35,203 nt of DNA from JBMNOI01 sp050942995 (GTDB lineage Bacteria; Chloroflexota; Anaerolineae; UBA1429): positions 1-35,203 of the forward strand of contig JBMNOI010000025.1 of NCBI GenBank assembly GCA_050942995.1, read 5' to 3'. The position numbers and the translations under genes are program-made. Shown here one piece after another: positions 6,385 through 14,438 of this stretch. Position 1 is the stretch's first letter; each line of letters begins with the position of its first letter. Under the pieces are notes generated by a model that worked only from the letters and a program-made list of their open reading frames with translations, had not been told where the DNA came from and did no database searches.

Positions 6385-7821
6385 CTAGCGGGCCTCCTGG
6401 AAATTAACCCAGGTGACCTTGCCCCGCTGCCCGGGCGCCTCGGTGGGCAGATGGGGAAGATCGGGCAGGGTCAGTGTGTAAACGGTTTCGTGGTTCAGGC
6501 CGTCGAAAGAGTAATTACCCTCACCGTCGGTCACAGAGATCGCGGTCCAGTCCCAGGCCTGGATCTGAACTCGCACCCCGGCGACGCCGCGGCCGTTTCG
6601 ATCCAGCACGCGCCCGCGTATGAACAACCAGCTCCCGTCGGTATCGATATACTCCACGATCCAGCCCGCATAAGTGCCCGAAGGGGCATCCGGGGGACGG
6701 CTGACGGGTGTGCCCACGGCGGTCGGACCGGTTTCATCGTCCGGCGTGGGACCTTCGGCGCAGGCGATGGTCGCATCCTGCAGGCGCGACGAGACGGCGC
6801 TGTCCGGCCGGATCTCCAGCGCTTTGGCGTACTGCTCGGCGGCTCGACAATACTCGTCATCCTGTGCCAGCGCATCGCCGTGCTTGCTGTAGGCCTCGAA
6901 CATACGGTCACTCACGTCCAGATAATCGGGCGCCATGTTGTACAAAGTGGACAGATTGTCGATCGTCAACTCCCAATCGGCGCCCCAGTATCCCATGGCC
7001 GTCAGATAGAGGGTGGCCAGTTGCTGCGCGTACTTGACCTGAGCGTTATCGGGTTGTAGCGCTAGTGCCCGATCGAACAGGCGCACGGCCTCTCCCAGGC
7101 GGTTCTGCTCTACAAGCTGAAGGCCGTGCTGGTAAAAGGCGTTGAACAGCATGCGATCGACTTCGGCGCGCTCATAGCCCGGATCTCTGGCCAGCAACTG
7201 GTCGGCCGTCGCAAACACCGTCTCCCAATCGCGCTGTTCATAGGCCTCGCGCAATTGATCATAAAGGGTGGCGATGGTCTCTTGTTGAAGCATGGGCGTG
7301 GGAGTGGGCTGTTCGGTCAGTCGTTCCTGCGCCTGGTCCAATTGTCGGCGGGCATCGTCATGCCGTGGGTTGAGCTGTAGTGCGCGCTCGAACTCGGCGA
7401 TGGCCAGCTCGTACTGCCCCTGTTCGAGCTGAGAAAGTCCGCGGTTATAGTGCTCTTCGGCGGCCTGATACTCGATGCTGGCGCGATCCTCCAGGCCATA
7501 GTACACGGCCAGAGCGCCCAGCCCGATGATGGCCAGCATCACCAACACGGCGATGGCGACTACAGCCAGGCTCATACCCCAGCCTTTGCTCTGGGCGGGG
7601 GCCTCTTCCCGATACGACACCGAAAACGCCGTGTCCCCGGCGGGTCTGGACGGTCTGGACGAGCGCGGTTTGGGCGAACGATGTTGGGATGCGTTTCGCT
7701 CCAACGAGGTCTGCTCGCCAGCCTGTGGCAGGACGCGGGTAGGCTGCGGCAGTCTGTATCCACAATTGGCGCAAAAGAGCGCCTTGCCCTCGACGGGATA
7801 ATGACACTGAGGACACTGCAT
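6385..7821 (-). CDS. Zinc-ribbon, membrane, TPR and carboxypeptidase-regulatory-like domain protein
   Basis: This 478-residue protein opens with a zinc ribbon (C3, C6, C17, C20). A charged linker follows, then a single membrane helix at about residues 83-109. After the helix come TPR-like helices (about 120-345), including YNRGLSQLEQGQYELAIAEFERAL, whose first part is a clear TPR unit. The last ~100 residues look like a CnaB or carboxypeptidase-regulatory-like beta domain (IRGRVLDRNGRGVAGVRVQI, then SVTDGEGNYSF). The topology is probably zinc ribbon inside and TPR plus beta domain outside. The start has AAGGAG seven bases upstream. It is the first gene of the cassette containing the translin protein and the Cas4-like halves, with a promoter near 7978. 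Function is unknown; the TPR part suggests it holds other proteins. Confidence 0.85.
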   Translation of the reverse strand: MQCPQCHYPVEGKALFCANCGYRLPQPTRVLPQAGEQTSLERNASQHRSPKPRSSRPSRPAGDTAFSVSYREEAPAQSKGWGMSLAVVAIAVLVMLAIIGLGALAVYYGLEDRASIEYQAAEEHYNRGLSQLEQGQYELAIAEFERALQLNPRHDDARRQLDQAQERLTEQPTPTPMLQQETIATLYDQLREAYEQRDWETVFATADQLLARDPGYERAEVDRMLFNAFYQHGLQLVEQNRLGEAVRLFDRALALQPDNAQVKYAQQLATLYLTAMGYWGADWELTIDNLSTLYNMAPDYLDVSDRMFEAYSKHGDALAQDDEYCRAAEQYAKALEIRPDSAVSSRLQDATIACAEGPTPDDETGPTAVGTPVSRPPDAPSGTYAGWIVEYIDTDGSWLFIRGRVLDRNGRGVAGVRVQIQAWDWTAISVTDGEGNYSFDGLNHETVYTLTLPDLPHLPTEAPGQRGKVTWVNFQEAR

Positions 7822-8049
7822 ATTGTTCTCCTTGGATGCGCTAAATTACGCAAAGCCGGGGTAACCGAGCACCCCGCGATATCGGCGCGCCGCCAGATGG
7901 CCGGCGACGTGGCCCTGTGATTATCGCTACTGTTCGCACGATTCGGTAATCGCCCTTCTCGAAGCGGCGATTCACCTATTATAACACGAGCGTGTCTCCA
8001 GACGAACGGCGCCCCTTTGGGACGGCGCGCCCCAGAGATATAACACGCT
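7822..8049 (-). promoter_or_regulatory. Gap with an extended -10 promoter for the TPR/translin/Cas4-like cassette
   Basis: The 228-bp gap holds TATAAT (7983-7978 on the minus strand) preceded by TGT, an extended -10 element. The base 17 positions upstream gives only a poor -35 (TTCGTC), which is acceptable for an extended -10 promoter. The transcript would start near 7971 and have a leader of about 150 nt. No clear terminator for the upstream gene is visible, only GC-rich sequence with the palindrome GGCGCGCC. Confidence 0.55.
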
Positions 8050-9771
8050 CTAGGCGGTAAAAGATATGACAATCCGCCCCGTTTCGTCAATTATACGAAT
8101 GGCGATCGGGAGGGTCTCACTCCCGGGCGCCAGGGCGATGCGCTCATGAAAGGGGACGTCGGGGCGTAGCGTCAGCGACCGGCGAATGAGGTCGTGTTCA
8201 TCCTGGGCGATCTCGATCTCCCATTGTCGGGCGGCGGGGGCGCACACCGCCAGGGAGAGCTCGTCACCCTCCCGGAATGCATATGCGGCCGCCTTCTCGT
8301 TGGCGTAAGAGATCCCCTGACAATCGGCGATCACATACCAGTTCTCCTGCCAACCCACGGCGGCCTGAGGCGCCAGAGTAAAGTCATCCCAAAAGGTGGC
8401 GGTGAGCCCGCCCCACATTTCGACGTAACGCGAATCATCATCGGTATAGGCGTCGGTGTCCACATCCTGACCAAAGGCGAACAGTTTGGCGCCCCGTGCG
8501 ATAACCGGCGGAAAAGTCCGCACCATGCCGATGCGGGCGACCTCATCATACACCGCCGTATAGGGCGCGTCGAGATCGGGAGCAAAAAAGCCCAGCCGGC
8601 TATGCCAGGTGTCGTAACGGCTCAGATCGCGCCCGTCATAGATCGGCCAGGGCATCCGCTCGAAGGCATCGGGAAGGCTTTCGTCGCCCCGACTGTGTAC
8701 GATAACGTCGGACGTCGGGTAGTAAAATCGCCAAGTCGGCTCCACGCCGTGGCCGCCCGGCGACAACATGGCGTTGATCCAGTATTGCAGGGGACGCGAT
8801 TCGTCACTGAGGTTGCGCAGCGTCGAGTTGATCTCGAACCCGGCCTCGCCCGGTCGCAGGCCGATCTCGACCTCGGCGGCGATCTGGCGGCTCTGCTCTT
8901 CGATACGCATGATGACGGCAGCCGAGCCGTCATCGCCCCTGATCACGTCGGGCGTCCACGGTTCGGCGGTGAGATAGCCGTGCTCCTCGACCGGCAGGGC
9001 GAACTCGATGCCGCCCACGGCCAGCCACCAGCCCTGATCCGGCGGTCCCCAACGAGTGGGCTTGATAGTGCGGTTATTGTAAAGCAACGTCTGGCCGGTG
9101 GGCAAATAGCGACACTGGTACAGGCGCCCGCCCAGATCCGGCAAAAAGGTCAATTCCAGGTACTCGTTCCGCATCACCAGCGTGCGATAAGTGCGGGGGC
9201 GTGGTGGCCCCACTCGGTCCCAGTTCAGCAATGGATAGGGATGTCCCGCTCCATTCGGATCGGTATAGCGCGCCTCCTCATAGGCATAGGTGTCGATCTT
9301 GATCTCGTCCCAATACACCCACACCGGCTCTGGATCGGTCGTCGGCAAGGCCGTGGGTGAGGCCGTCGTTGTGGCCATGGGCGTTGGCTCGGGCGATGCG
9401 GGAATCTCAAAGGGGGTCTCTGTCGGTGGGCGAGTGACGAGAGGCGGCGTCGCCGTGTGAGCGGCCGAATGCGTCGCCGGTGCTGTTTGGGTGGCGGGCG
9501 CTATGGTGGGCCAATCCGTCGGCTGATGCGCGACAAGCTCTGGCGACGGAGATGCAGGGCGCAGGGTGGCATAACGCAACGTCGGTATCGGCTCTGTAGC
9601 GGCTGATGGAGAGGCGCCGGATTGACAGGATACCGAAACGATGCAGCCGAGCGCCAGTCCGATCCACAGGAGAACAGACCCGGGAGCGGCGATTCTGTGA
9701 ATCGTGGCGGGCCGAAAGAGGGATGTTTGGGACAATGTTCGCAGGCGCTCGGCACGATCTGTCTCTGACAT
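8050..9771 (-). CDS. Secreted DUF5107-like protein
   Basis: The product (573 residues from the ATG at 9771) begins with a basic stretch and a hydrophobic segment ending in SVSC, so it is either a lipoprotein or an anchored protein. A Thr/Pro/Ala-rich linker of about 100 residues follows. The main domain carries NEYLELTFLPDLGGRLYQ, then TGQTLLYNNRTIKPTRWG and WWLAVGGIEFALPVEEHGY, which match the DUF5107 fold related to galactose mutarotases and carbohydrate-binding beta-sandwiches. Such domains often occur with TPR proteins in sugar-related clusters, and a TPR gene lies divergently next door. A sugar-linked role outside the cell is plausible but not shown. The ATG at 9807 is rejected because it lies upstream of the -10 box. 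Confidence 0.78.
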   Translation of the reverse strand: MSETDRAERLRTLSQTSLFRPATIHRIAAPGSVLLWIGLALGCIVSVSCQSGASPSAATEPIPTLRYATLRPASPSPELVAHQPTDWPTIAPATQTAPATHSAAHTATPPLVTRPPTETPFEIPASPEPTPMATTTASPTALPTTDPEPVWVYWDEIKIDTYAYEEARYTDPNGAGHPYPLLNWDRVGPPRPRTYRTLVMRNEYLELTFLPDLGGRLYQCRYLPTGQTLLYNNRTIKPTRWGPPDQGWWLAVGGIEFALPVEEHGYLTAEPWTPDVIRGDDGSAAVIMRIEEQSRQIAAEVEIGLRPGEAGFEINSTLRNLSDESRPLQYWINAMLSPGGHGVEPTWRFYYPTSDVIVHSRGDESLPDAFERMPWPIYDGRDLSRYDTWHSRLGFFAPDLDAPYTAVYDEVARIGMVRTFPPVIARGAKLFAFGQDVDTDAYTDDDSRYVEMWGGLTATFWDDFTLAPQAAVGWQENWYVIADCQGISYANEKAAAYAFREGDELSLAVCAPAARQWEIEIAQDEHDLIRRSLTLRPDVPFHERIALAPGSETLPIAIRIIDETGRIVISFTA

Positions 9772-9777
9772 GGACGC

Positions 9778-9806
9778 ATTATAGCGAAGGAGATGGGCGC
9801 TGTCCA
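9778..9806 (-). promoter_or_regulatory. Strong promoter giving a leaderless mRNA for the DUF5107-like gene
   Basis: On the minus strand TGGACA (9806-9801), a 17-base spacer and a perfect TATAAT (9783-9778) are seen. Only six bases separate the -10 box from the ATG at 9771, so the expected first base of the transcript is the A of the start codon. There is no room for a ribosome binding site. Confidence 0.8.
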
Positions 9807-9838
9807 AACCAGAAGCGGCCTGGCCCCTACCCGTCCCT

Positions 9839-9867
9839 TTGGCAGGCCCCTACCGGCGTGTTATAAT
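9839..9867 (+). promoter_or_regulatory. Strong promoter for the TPR gene, divergent from 9778-9806
   Basis: TTGGCA (9839-9844), a 17-base spacer and TATAAT (9862-9867), preceded by TGT as an extended -10, form a near-consensus promoter. Transcription should start near 9874. This rules out the upstream open reading frame starts at 9839 and 9866. Confidence 0.8.
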
Positions 9868-9925
9868 GGGGCAACCTGTGGCTTTATTCGGCCGGGGCAA
9901 CGCCATACCGAGGACGCACATCGCC

Positions 9926-11050
9926 ATGTACGTGATAGAGCCCAAAAAGCGAGGCAAAGGGGGCGTATGGCCCTGGGTATTATCGTTTGTCGTCGCCTTT
10001 AGCGCGGCGTGGTACCTCTATTCACGGCAGACGGCGGTGATCGAATCGGTGCGCGGTCCGCTGCCCACGCCTACCCCCACCGAAATCAGCGCCCGCGAGT
10101 ATCTGGCTCTGGGAGATCGGCTGTTTGCCGAGGGGCGCTTTGACGATGCTCAGTCGGCATACACACGGGCCACCGAACTGGACCCGATGCTGGCGACGGC
10201 CTATGCCCGCTGGGGGCGTATCCTGACACTGCGCCACGCCGGCGACCGCGCCGTGGCTGTGGCTCAGCGTGCCGTCGAGCTGGATGCCGAATCGGCCGAA
10301 TATCAGGCCATCCTGTGTATGGCGCTGGACTGGAACGGACAGATCACCGGGGCCATGGCCGCCGGTCTGCGGGCCATCCAGCTCGATCCGGGCTATGCGC
10401 CGGGGTATGCCTTTCTGGCCGAGGCGTATGGTGACTATGGCCGCATTCAGGATGCCGTCGAAATGGCCCAGAGGGCCGTCGAACTGGACGACTCGGACCC
10501 CTTTGTGCGGCGCAATATGGGGTATATCAACGAGCTGGTCGGTCGCTATCGGGATGCCATCGAAGAGTACAAAGTGGCGCTGGAGCTGAATCCGAACCTG
10601 GCCTTTATCCACTCGGATATCGGGCGCAACTATCGTGTGCTGGGCGACGGCCAGCAGGCCACTCATCATTTCGAGCAGGCCACTCTGCTCGACCCCGGAG
10701 ACCCCAGCGCCTATGTGCAACTTGGCTGGGACTATTTTGTCCAGGGGATGCATGCCATGGCGGCCAAAGAGTTCGAAAAGGCGGTTCAGGTCGATCCCGA
10801 GAACGGGACGGCCTATGGCTACCTGGGCATCTCGTACTATGTGCTGCGTAATTACGAGGGAGCCATCCCCCTGTTGGAAAAGGCCTTTAGCCTAGGCGTA
10901 CGCTCGGAAGAGGTATTCTATACGCTGGGCTTTTGCTATGCCTACACCCGACAGTGTGATATGGCGGTCCCCTGGTTCGAGCAGGCGCTGGAAATGAACG
11001 AGGCCTCGACCATCGCGCGCCAGGGACTCGATTATTGCAGTCAGGAGTAG
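9926..11050 (+). CDS. Membrane-anchored TPR-repeat protein
   Basis: The 374-residue product has a short basic N-terminus, one membrane helix (about residues 13-31, WPWVLSFVVAFSAAWYLY) and then tandem TPR units to the end. The units are regular 34-residue repeats, with lines such as YLALGDRLFAEGRFDDAQSAY, AVEMAQRAVELDDSDPFV and AIEEYKVALELNPNLAFIH, about eight in total. TPR proteins hold partner proteins together; no enzyme domain is present. The ATG at 9926 is chosen because it is the first in-frame ATG after the inferred transcript start; GAGGA lies about 11 bases upstream, a rather long spacing. A GTG at 9878 is possible for a nearly leaderless message. It shares a promoter region with the DUF5107-like gene, which suggests joint function. 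Confidence 0.85.
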   Translation: MYVIEPKKRGKGGVWPWVLSFVVAFSAAWYLYSRQTAVIESVRGPLPTPTPTEISAREYLALGDRLFAEGRFDDAQSAYTRATELDPMLATAYARWGRILTLRHAGDRAVAVAQRAVELDAESAEYQAILCMALDWNGQITGAMAAGLRAIQLDPGYAPGYAFLAEAYGDYGRIQDAVEMAQRAVELDDSDPFVRRNMGYINELVGRYRDAIEEYKVALELNPNLAFIHSDIGRNYRVLGDGQQATHHFEQATLLDPGDPSAYVQLGWDYFVQGMHAMAAKEFEKAVQVDPENGTAYGYLGISYYVLRNYEGAIPLLEKAFSLGVRSEEVFYTLGFCYAYTRQCDMAVPWFEQALEMNEASTIARQGLDYCSQE

Positions 11051-11161
11051 ATATATTCGTTCGACACGCCTTCCGGGGGGAGCCGGACGGTTATCGCCCG
11101 TCGATGCGGCGGTCCCCCTTGTGTAGGGTGTTGAAGGGTGCTTTGCGGAGGAAGCTCGATC

Positions 11162-11350
11162 ATGAAAAAGTCGTTGGCGCAAAGAAACCGGATATTGCTC
11201 TGGGTTCTTAGCGTCGTCATTGCCGGAAGCATGCTGTGTAGCATCATCGTCGCTATCCTGCCGGCTCCGAAACCCGCGCCGGTAACGACCCCCGCTCCGG
11301 CCGTCGTTTGGCCCACTTCCACGCCCACCCCAGAGACGACGACGCCGTAA
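11162..11350 (+). CDS. Small single-pass membrane protein with Thr/Pro tail
   Basis: The 62-residue product has a basic start (MKKSLAQRNR), a hydrophobic segment (about residues 11-33) and a tail made mostly of Pro, Thr and Ala. It resembles the anchor-and-linker part of larger exported proteins in this window but has no domain after it. It may be a real small protein or the remnant of a gene whose domain was lost. GGAGGA lies nine bases before the ATG, which supports translation. It follows the TPR gene by 111 bp; that gap shows no clear promoter or terminator. Confidence 0.6.
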   Translation: MKKSLAQRNRILLWVLSVVIAGSMLCSIIVAILPAPKPAPVTTPAPAVVWPTSTPTPETTTP

Positions 11351-11382
11351 ACGCGCCGTCTCTTTCGTCTTGAGCTGATACC

Positions 11383-11411
11383 TTGACACCCCCTCTCTTT
11401 GACGGTATCTT
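11383..11411 (+). promoter_or_regulatory. Promoter for the obgE-nadD unit
   Basis: A perfect TTGACA (11383-11388) is followed after 17 bases by TATCTT (11406-11411), which has two mismatches to TATAAT. The transcript would start near 11418, about 107 nt before obgE. Confidence 0.7.
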
Positions 11412-11524
11412 ACACAAGATGGGCGTGTCGTATCGTTCATCCGTTGATTGCGCATCCGGGGATGGATGCACGCTTTGTTCCGGGCGCAACCGCTCGCCTG
11501 GAGTGATAGAGGCGAGGTGTAGCG

Positions 11525-12790
11525 TTGTTTTTTGACGAGGTAAATATCAATGTACGCGCCGGTGACGGCGGCAACGGCGTGGTCGCCTTTCGCCGCGAAA
11601 AACATGTGCCCTATGGCGGCCCCAACGGGGGCAACGGTGGCAAAGGGGGCGATGTCTATCTGCGGGTGAACAGCGGGCTGAACACCCTCATCGCCTTTAC
11701 GCGGAACCGCCACTATCGCGCCGAACGTGGTATGCATGGCAGCGGCCAGAATCAGCAGGGACGCAGTGGAAAGGATCTATATCTGGACGTGCCCCCGGGG
11801 ACCGTCGTGCGTGATGCCGAAACGGGCGATCTGCTGGGCGACCTGACCGAAGAGGGCCAGGAGTTGTTGGTGGCCCGTGGCGGGCGGGGAGGCCGTGGCA
11901 ACGCAGCGTTCAAGTCGTCCACGCGACAGGCGCCCCGTTTTGCCGAGCGCGGCGAGCCGGGCGAAGAGCGCTCTCTGGTGCTGGAGCTCAAGCTCATCGC
12001 CGATGTGGGCCTGCTGGGCAAACCCAACGCCGGCAAGTCGACGTTGCTGGCCAGCGTCAGCGCCGCCCGCCCCAAAATCGCCGATTACCCCTTTACCACA
12101 CTCAGCCCCAACCTGGGCGTGGTCGAGGTGGATCAGCGCACGTTCGTCATGGCCGATATCCCCGGCCTGATCGAGGGCGCCCATGAAGGGGCCGGCCTGG
12201 GGTTGCAATTCCTGCGCCATGTCGAACGGACGCGCCTGCTGGTGCATCTTCTGGACGGCGCCAGCCTCGATCCGCTGGGCGATTATCGGGCCATCAACCA
12301 GGAGCTGGCGCTGTATAGCGAAAAGCTGGCCGCCAAGCCTCAGATCGTGGTGTTGAACAAGATCGATCTCACCGAAGCGCGCGAACGGCTGGACGAGATC
12401 CAGGAGGCCCTGGCCTCCGATGCAGGACAGGTGTACGCCATCTCGGGCATAACCCGCGAAGGGGTGGTGGATCTGCTTCGGATCATCATGGAACGTCTGG
12501 ATGAGCTTCCGGTGGAAGAGCCGGTGGAGGAGATGTACGTGTTCCGGCCTCATCGTGAGGCTGAGAGTGCCGAGTTCGAGATCATCCGGGAGGCGCCCGG
12601 CGTCTATCGCCTGCGCGGGCAAGAGGTCGAGCGCCTGGCGGTTATGACGGACTGGGGCAGCGACGAAGCGATCGAGCGCTTTGAGCGCATCCTGTTCGCC
12701 CGGGGCATCACCGCGGCGCTGGAAGAGGCGGGCGTCGACCTGGGCGATACGGTCTTTATCGGGGACGACATCGAGCTGGAATGGCGCTAG
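11525..12790 (+). CDS. obgE: GTPase Obg (ribosome assembly)
   Basis: ObgE is an essential GTPase that acts in 50S ribosome assembly and stress response. The 421-residue product has the glycine-rich Obg fold (residues 1-158, AGDGGNGVVAFRREK), then the G domain with G1 GKPNAGKS (165-172), TT of G2 (191-192), DIPG of G3 (211-214) and NKID of G4 (278-281). The last ~85 residues form the Obg C-terminal (OCT) domain found in Gram-positive-type and Chloroflexota Obg proteins. The start is a TTG with GAGGTG about five bases upstream. The end overlaps nadD by ten bases, a pairing common in bacteria. Confidence 0.97.
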   Translation: MFFDEVNINVRAGDGGNGVVAFRREKHVPYGGPNGGNGGKGGDVYLRVNSGLNTLIAFTRNRHYRAERGMHGSGQNQQGRSGKDLYLDVPPGTVVRDAETGDLLGDLTEEGQELLVARGGRGGRGNAAFKSSTRQAPRFAERGEPGEERSLVLELKLIADVGLLGKPNAGKSTLLASVSAARPKIADYPFTTLSPNLGVVEVDQRTFVMADIPGLIEGAHEGAGLGLQFLRHVERTRLLVHLLDGASLDPLGDYRAINQELALYSEKLAAKPQIVVLNKIDLTEARERLDEIQEALASDAGQVYAISGITREGVVDLLRIIMERLDELPVEEPVEEMYVFRPHREAESAEFEIIREAPGVYRLRGQEVERLAVMTDWGSDEAIERFERILFARGITAALEEAGVDLGDTVFIGDDIELEWR

Positions 12791-13518
12791 AGACTCAACC
12801 CTCACCCTCAAAAGCCGCCGAACAGACGGCGGGCACATGCCGCCTGGGTGTGTATGGCGGCACCTTTGACCCTATCCACATCGGGCACCTCATCATCGCC
12901 GAGGAGGCCAGGGCGCGGCTGGGGCTCGATTCCATCCTCTTTGTGCCGGCCCGTGTCTCGCCCCTCAAGCTTCCGGGCACCTGCTTTAGTGTCGAGGATC
13001 GCTTGCGTATGGTCGATCTGGCCGTGCGCGATAATCCTCACTTTTGCGTCTCGCGGGTGGATGTCGACCGACCGGGACCCTCATATACGGCAGACACTCT
13101 TCGCGCCCTGCAGGAGGCGTATCCCGATGCCGAGCTCTACTTTATCATGGGTGCCGATTCGCTCGAGTCGCTCCATCGCTGGTATCGCCCCGAAGAGATC
13201 ATCCACAGGGCGCGACTCGTCGTCGTGAGCCGTCCCGGCCACGCCATCGAACTGGATGCGCTGGAGGCAAAGCTGCCGGGCATCTCGGATGTGGTCGAGC
13301 CGTTGACGACGCTGGATATCGGCATTTCATCCACCGACATTCGGCGGCGCCTGCAGGTGGGCCTGCCCATCCGCTATCAGGTGCCCGATGTGGTGGAGGC
13401 ATACATCCGCGAGCATCCGCCGCAACGTCCTTTCGAAGCGACGGAGGACAAAGAGCACGATTCGCACCCATCCTGCAGTCCGTGCGATGCCACAGAATCG
13501 GCGGGTTCATGCGTTTGA
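12781..13518 (+). CDS. nadD: Nicotinate-nucleotide adenylyltransferase with C-terminal extension
   Basis: NadD joins nicotinate mononucleotide to AMP, the step before NAD synthetase. The product shows GGTFDPIHIGHL with the HxGH motif at H33-H36 and ISSTDIR near residues 182-187, which bind ATP. The core ends near VEAYIREH at residue 212. The N-terminus carries about 20 extra residues. The C-terminus carries about 33 extra residues that are polar, unlike the family and rich in Cys (three). The tail overlaps the next gene by ten bases, so it may have grown by loss of the original stop codon. The start ATG overlaps the end of obgE, so translation is probably coupled. Confidence 0.95.
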   Translation: MALETQPSPSKAAEQTAGTCRLGVYGGTFDPIHIGHLIIAEEARARLGLDSILFVPARVSPLKLPGTCFSVEDRLRMVDLAVRDNPHFCVSRVDVDRPGPSYTADTLRALQEAYPDAELYFIMGADSLESLHRWYRPEEIIHRARLVVVSRPGHAIELDALEAKLPGISDVVEPLTTLDIGISSTDIRRRLQVGLPIRYQVPDVVEAYIREHPPQRPFEATEDKEHDSHPSCSPCDATESAGSCV

Positions 13519-14330
13519 GCCTCTCTACGGCCTGCTTATACCATCTGCCGCTATCGTGCGCGTTCCGGCTGGCGGCGGATGCCGGCTTTGACGGCATCGA
13601 GCTGGTCGTCGGCGCTGAGGTGCATCTGCGTGGCGTTCGCCGGGTCGCGAGGCTGGCCCGCGCATATGGCCTGGAGATATTCAGTCTCCACCAGTCACTG
13701 ATGGACACGATGCCGTTTCAGCGGCGAGAGCGGCCCATGGAAGAGGCGACGCGCATGGCCCTGGAACTGGATTGCCCGCGGGTGGTGATTCACGGCCCGT
13801 ATGCGAGATCCTGGGACACGCCTCATGCGCGACGCTGGCTGCAGAGCCTGGATGCCTGCCGCCGCGCCATAGAGGGCTCGTCGGTGCGCCTGGCGCTGGA
13901 GAATCCGGGGCTTTATTCGGCGCGCGATCGGGATAATGTCTTTGCGGCACCGGATGATTTTGCGAGGTTTTGCCGCGACCGCGATCTGTCGGTCACGCTG
14001 GATACCTGCCATGCCGGTACCGCCGGCATCGACCTGATGGTGGCGTGTGAGACCCTCGACGGTCTGCTGGCGAATGTGCACCTGAGCGACCTGGCCACGC
14101 CCCATTTATTGTGGGATCATCATATTACGCGCACTCTATTCGCCCACCATCAGATGCCGGGCGAGGGCATATTGCCCCTGGCGCAGATGATGGGGAGGCT
14201 GAATCTCGCAGGATATCAGGGCCCCATCACCATGGAGATCAGTCCTTTTGCGCTGCGGGCATGGTGGGGGCCCTTGCTGCGACGCCGGCTCGGCCGCCTG
14301 GTGGCGTTCTATCGCGACTCTCTGGCGTGA
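13509..14330 (+). CDS. Xylose-isomerase-like TIM-barrel protein (sugar phosphate isomerase/epimerase family)
   Basis: The 273-residue product follows the AP_endonuc_2/xylose-isomerase-like TIM-barrel pattern: FRLAADAGFDGIELV, LEIFSLHQSL, PRVVIHGPY, LALENPG, SVTLDTCHAG and NVHLSDLATPH. These lines hold the metal-binding positions of the family (E in LALEN, D and H in LDTCHAG and VHLSD, E in ITMEISPF). The family acts on sugars, sugar acids or abasic DNA sites, and the exact substrate cannot be read from sequence alone. The ATG overlaps the end of nadD. A longer open frame extends upstream inside nadD but has no support. Confidence 0.85.
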   Translation: MRLSLSTACLYHLPLSCAFRLAADAGFDGIELVVGAEVHLRGVRRVARLARAYGLEIFSLHQSLMDTMPFQRRERPMEEATRMALELDCPRVVIHGPYARSWDTPHARRWLQSLDACRRAIEGSSVRLALENPGLYSARDRDNVFAAPDDFARFCRDRDLSVTLDTCHAGTAGIDLMVACETLDGLLANVHLSDLATPHLLWDHHITRTLFAHHQMPGEGILPLAQMMGRLNLAGYQGPITMEISPFALRAWWGPLLRRRLGRLVAFYRDSLA

Positions 14331-14438
14331 CCTCGTTGCCCGCACGGGATGATGACGATATCGATCCCTTTGAGCGGCGGCCGGATGCGGCCGTCTCAAG
14401 AGCAACGATGCTCGACTACTCATCGGAAGGAGACCCTC

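Noticed and set aside
13044..13508. Upstream extension of the TIM-barrel protein frame inside nadD
   Set aside because: The sequence before the ATG at 13509 is low-quality shadow translation of nadD; the family N-terminus begins at 13509.
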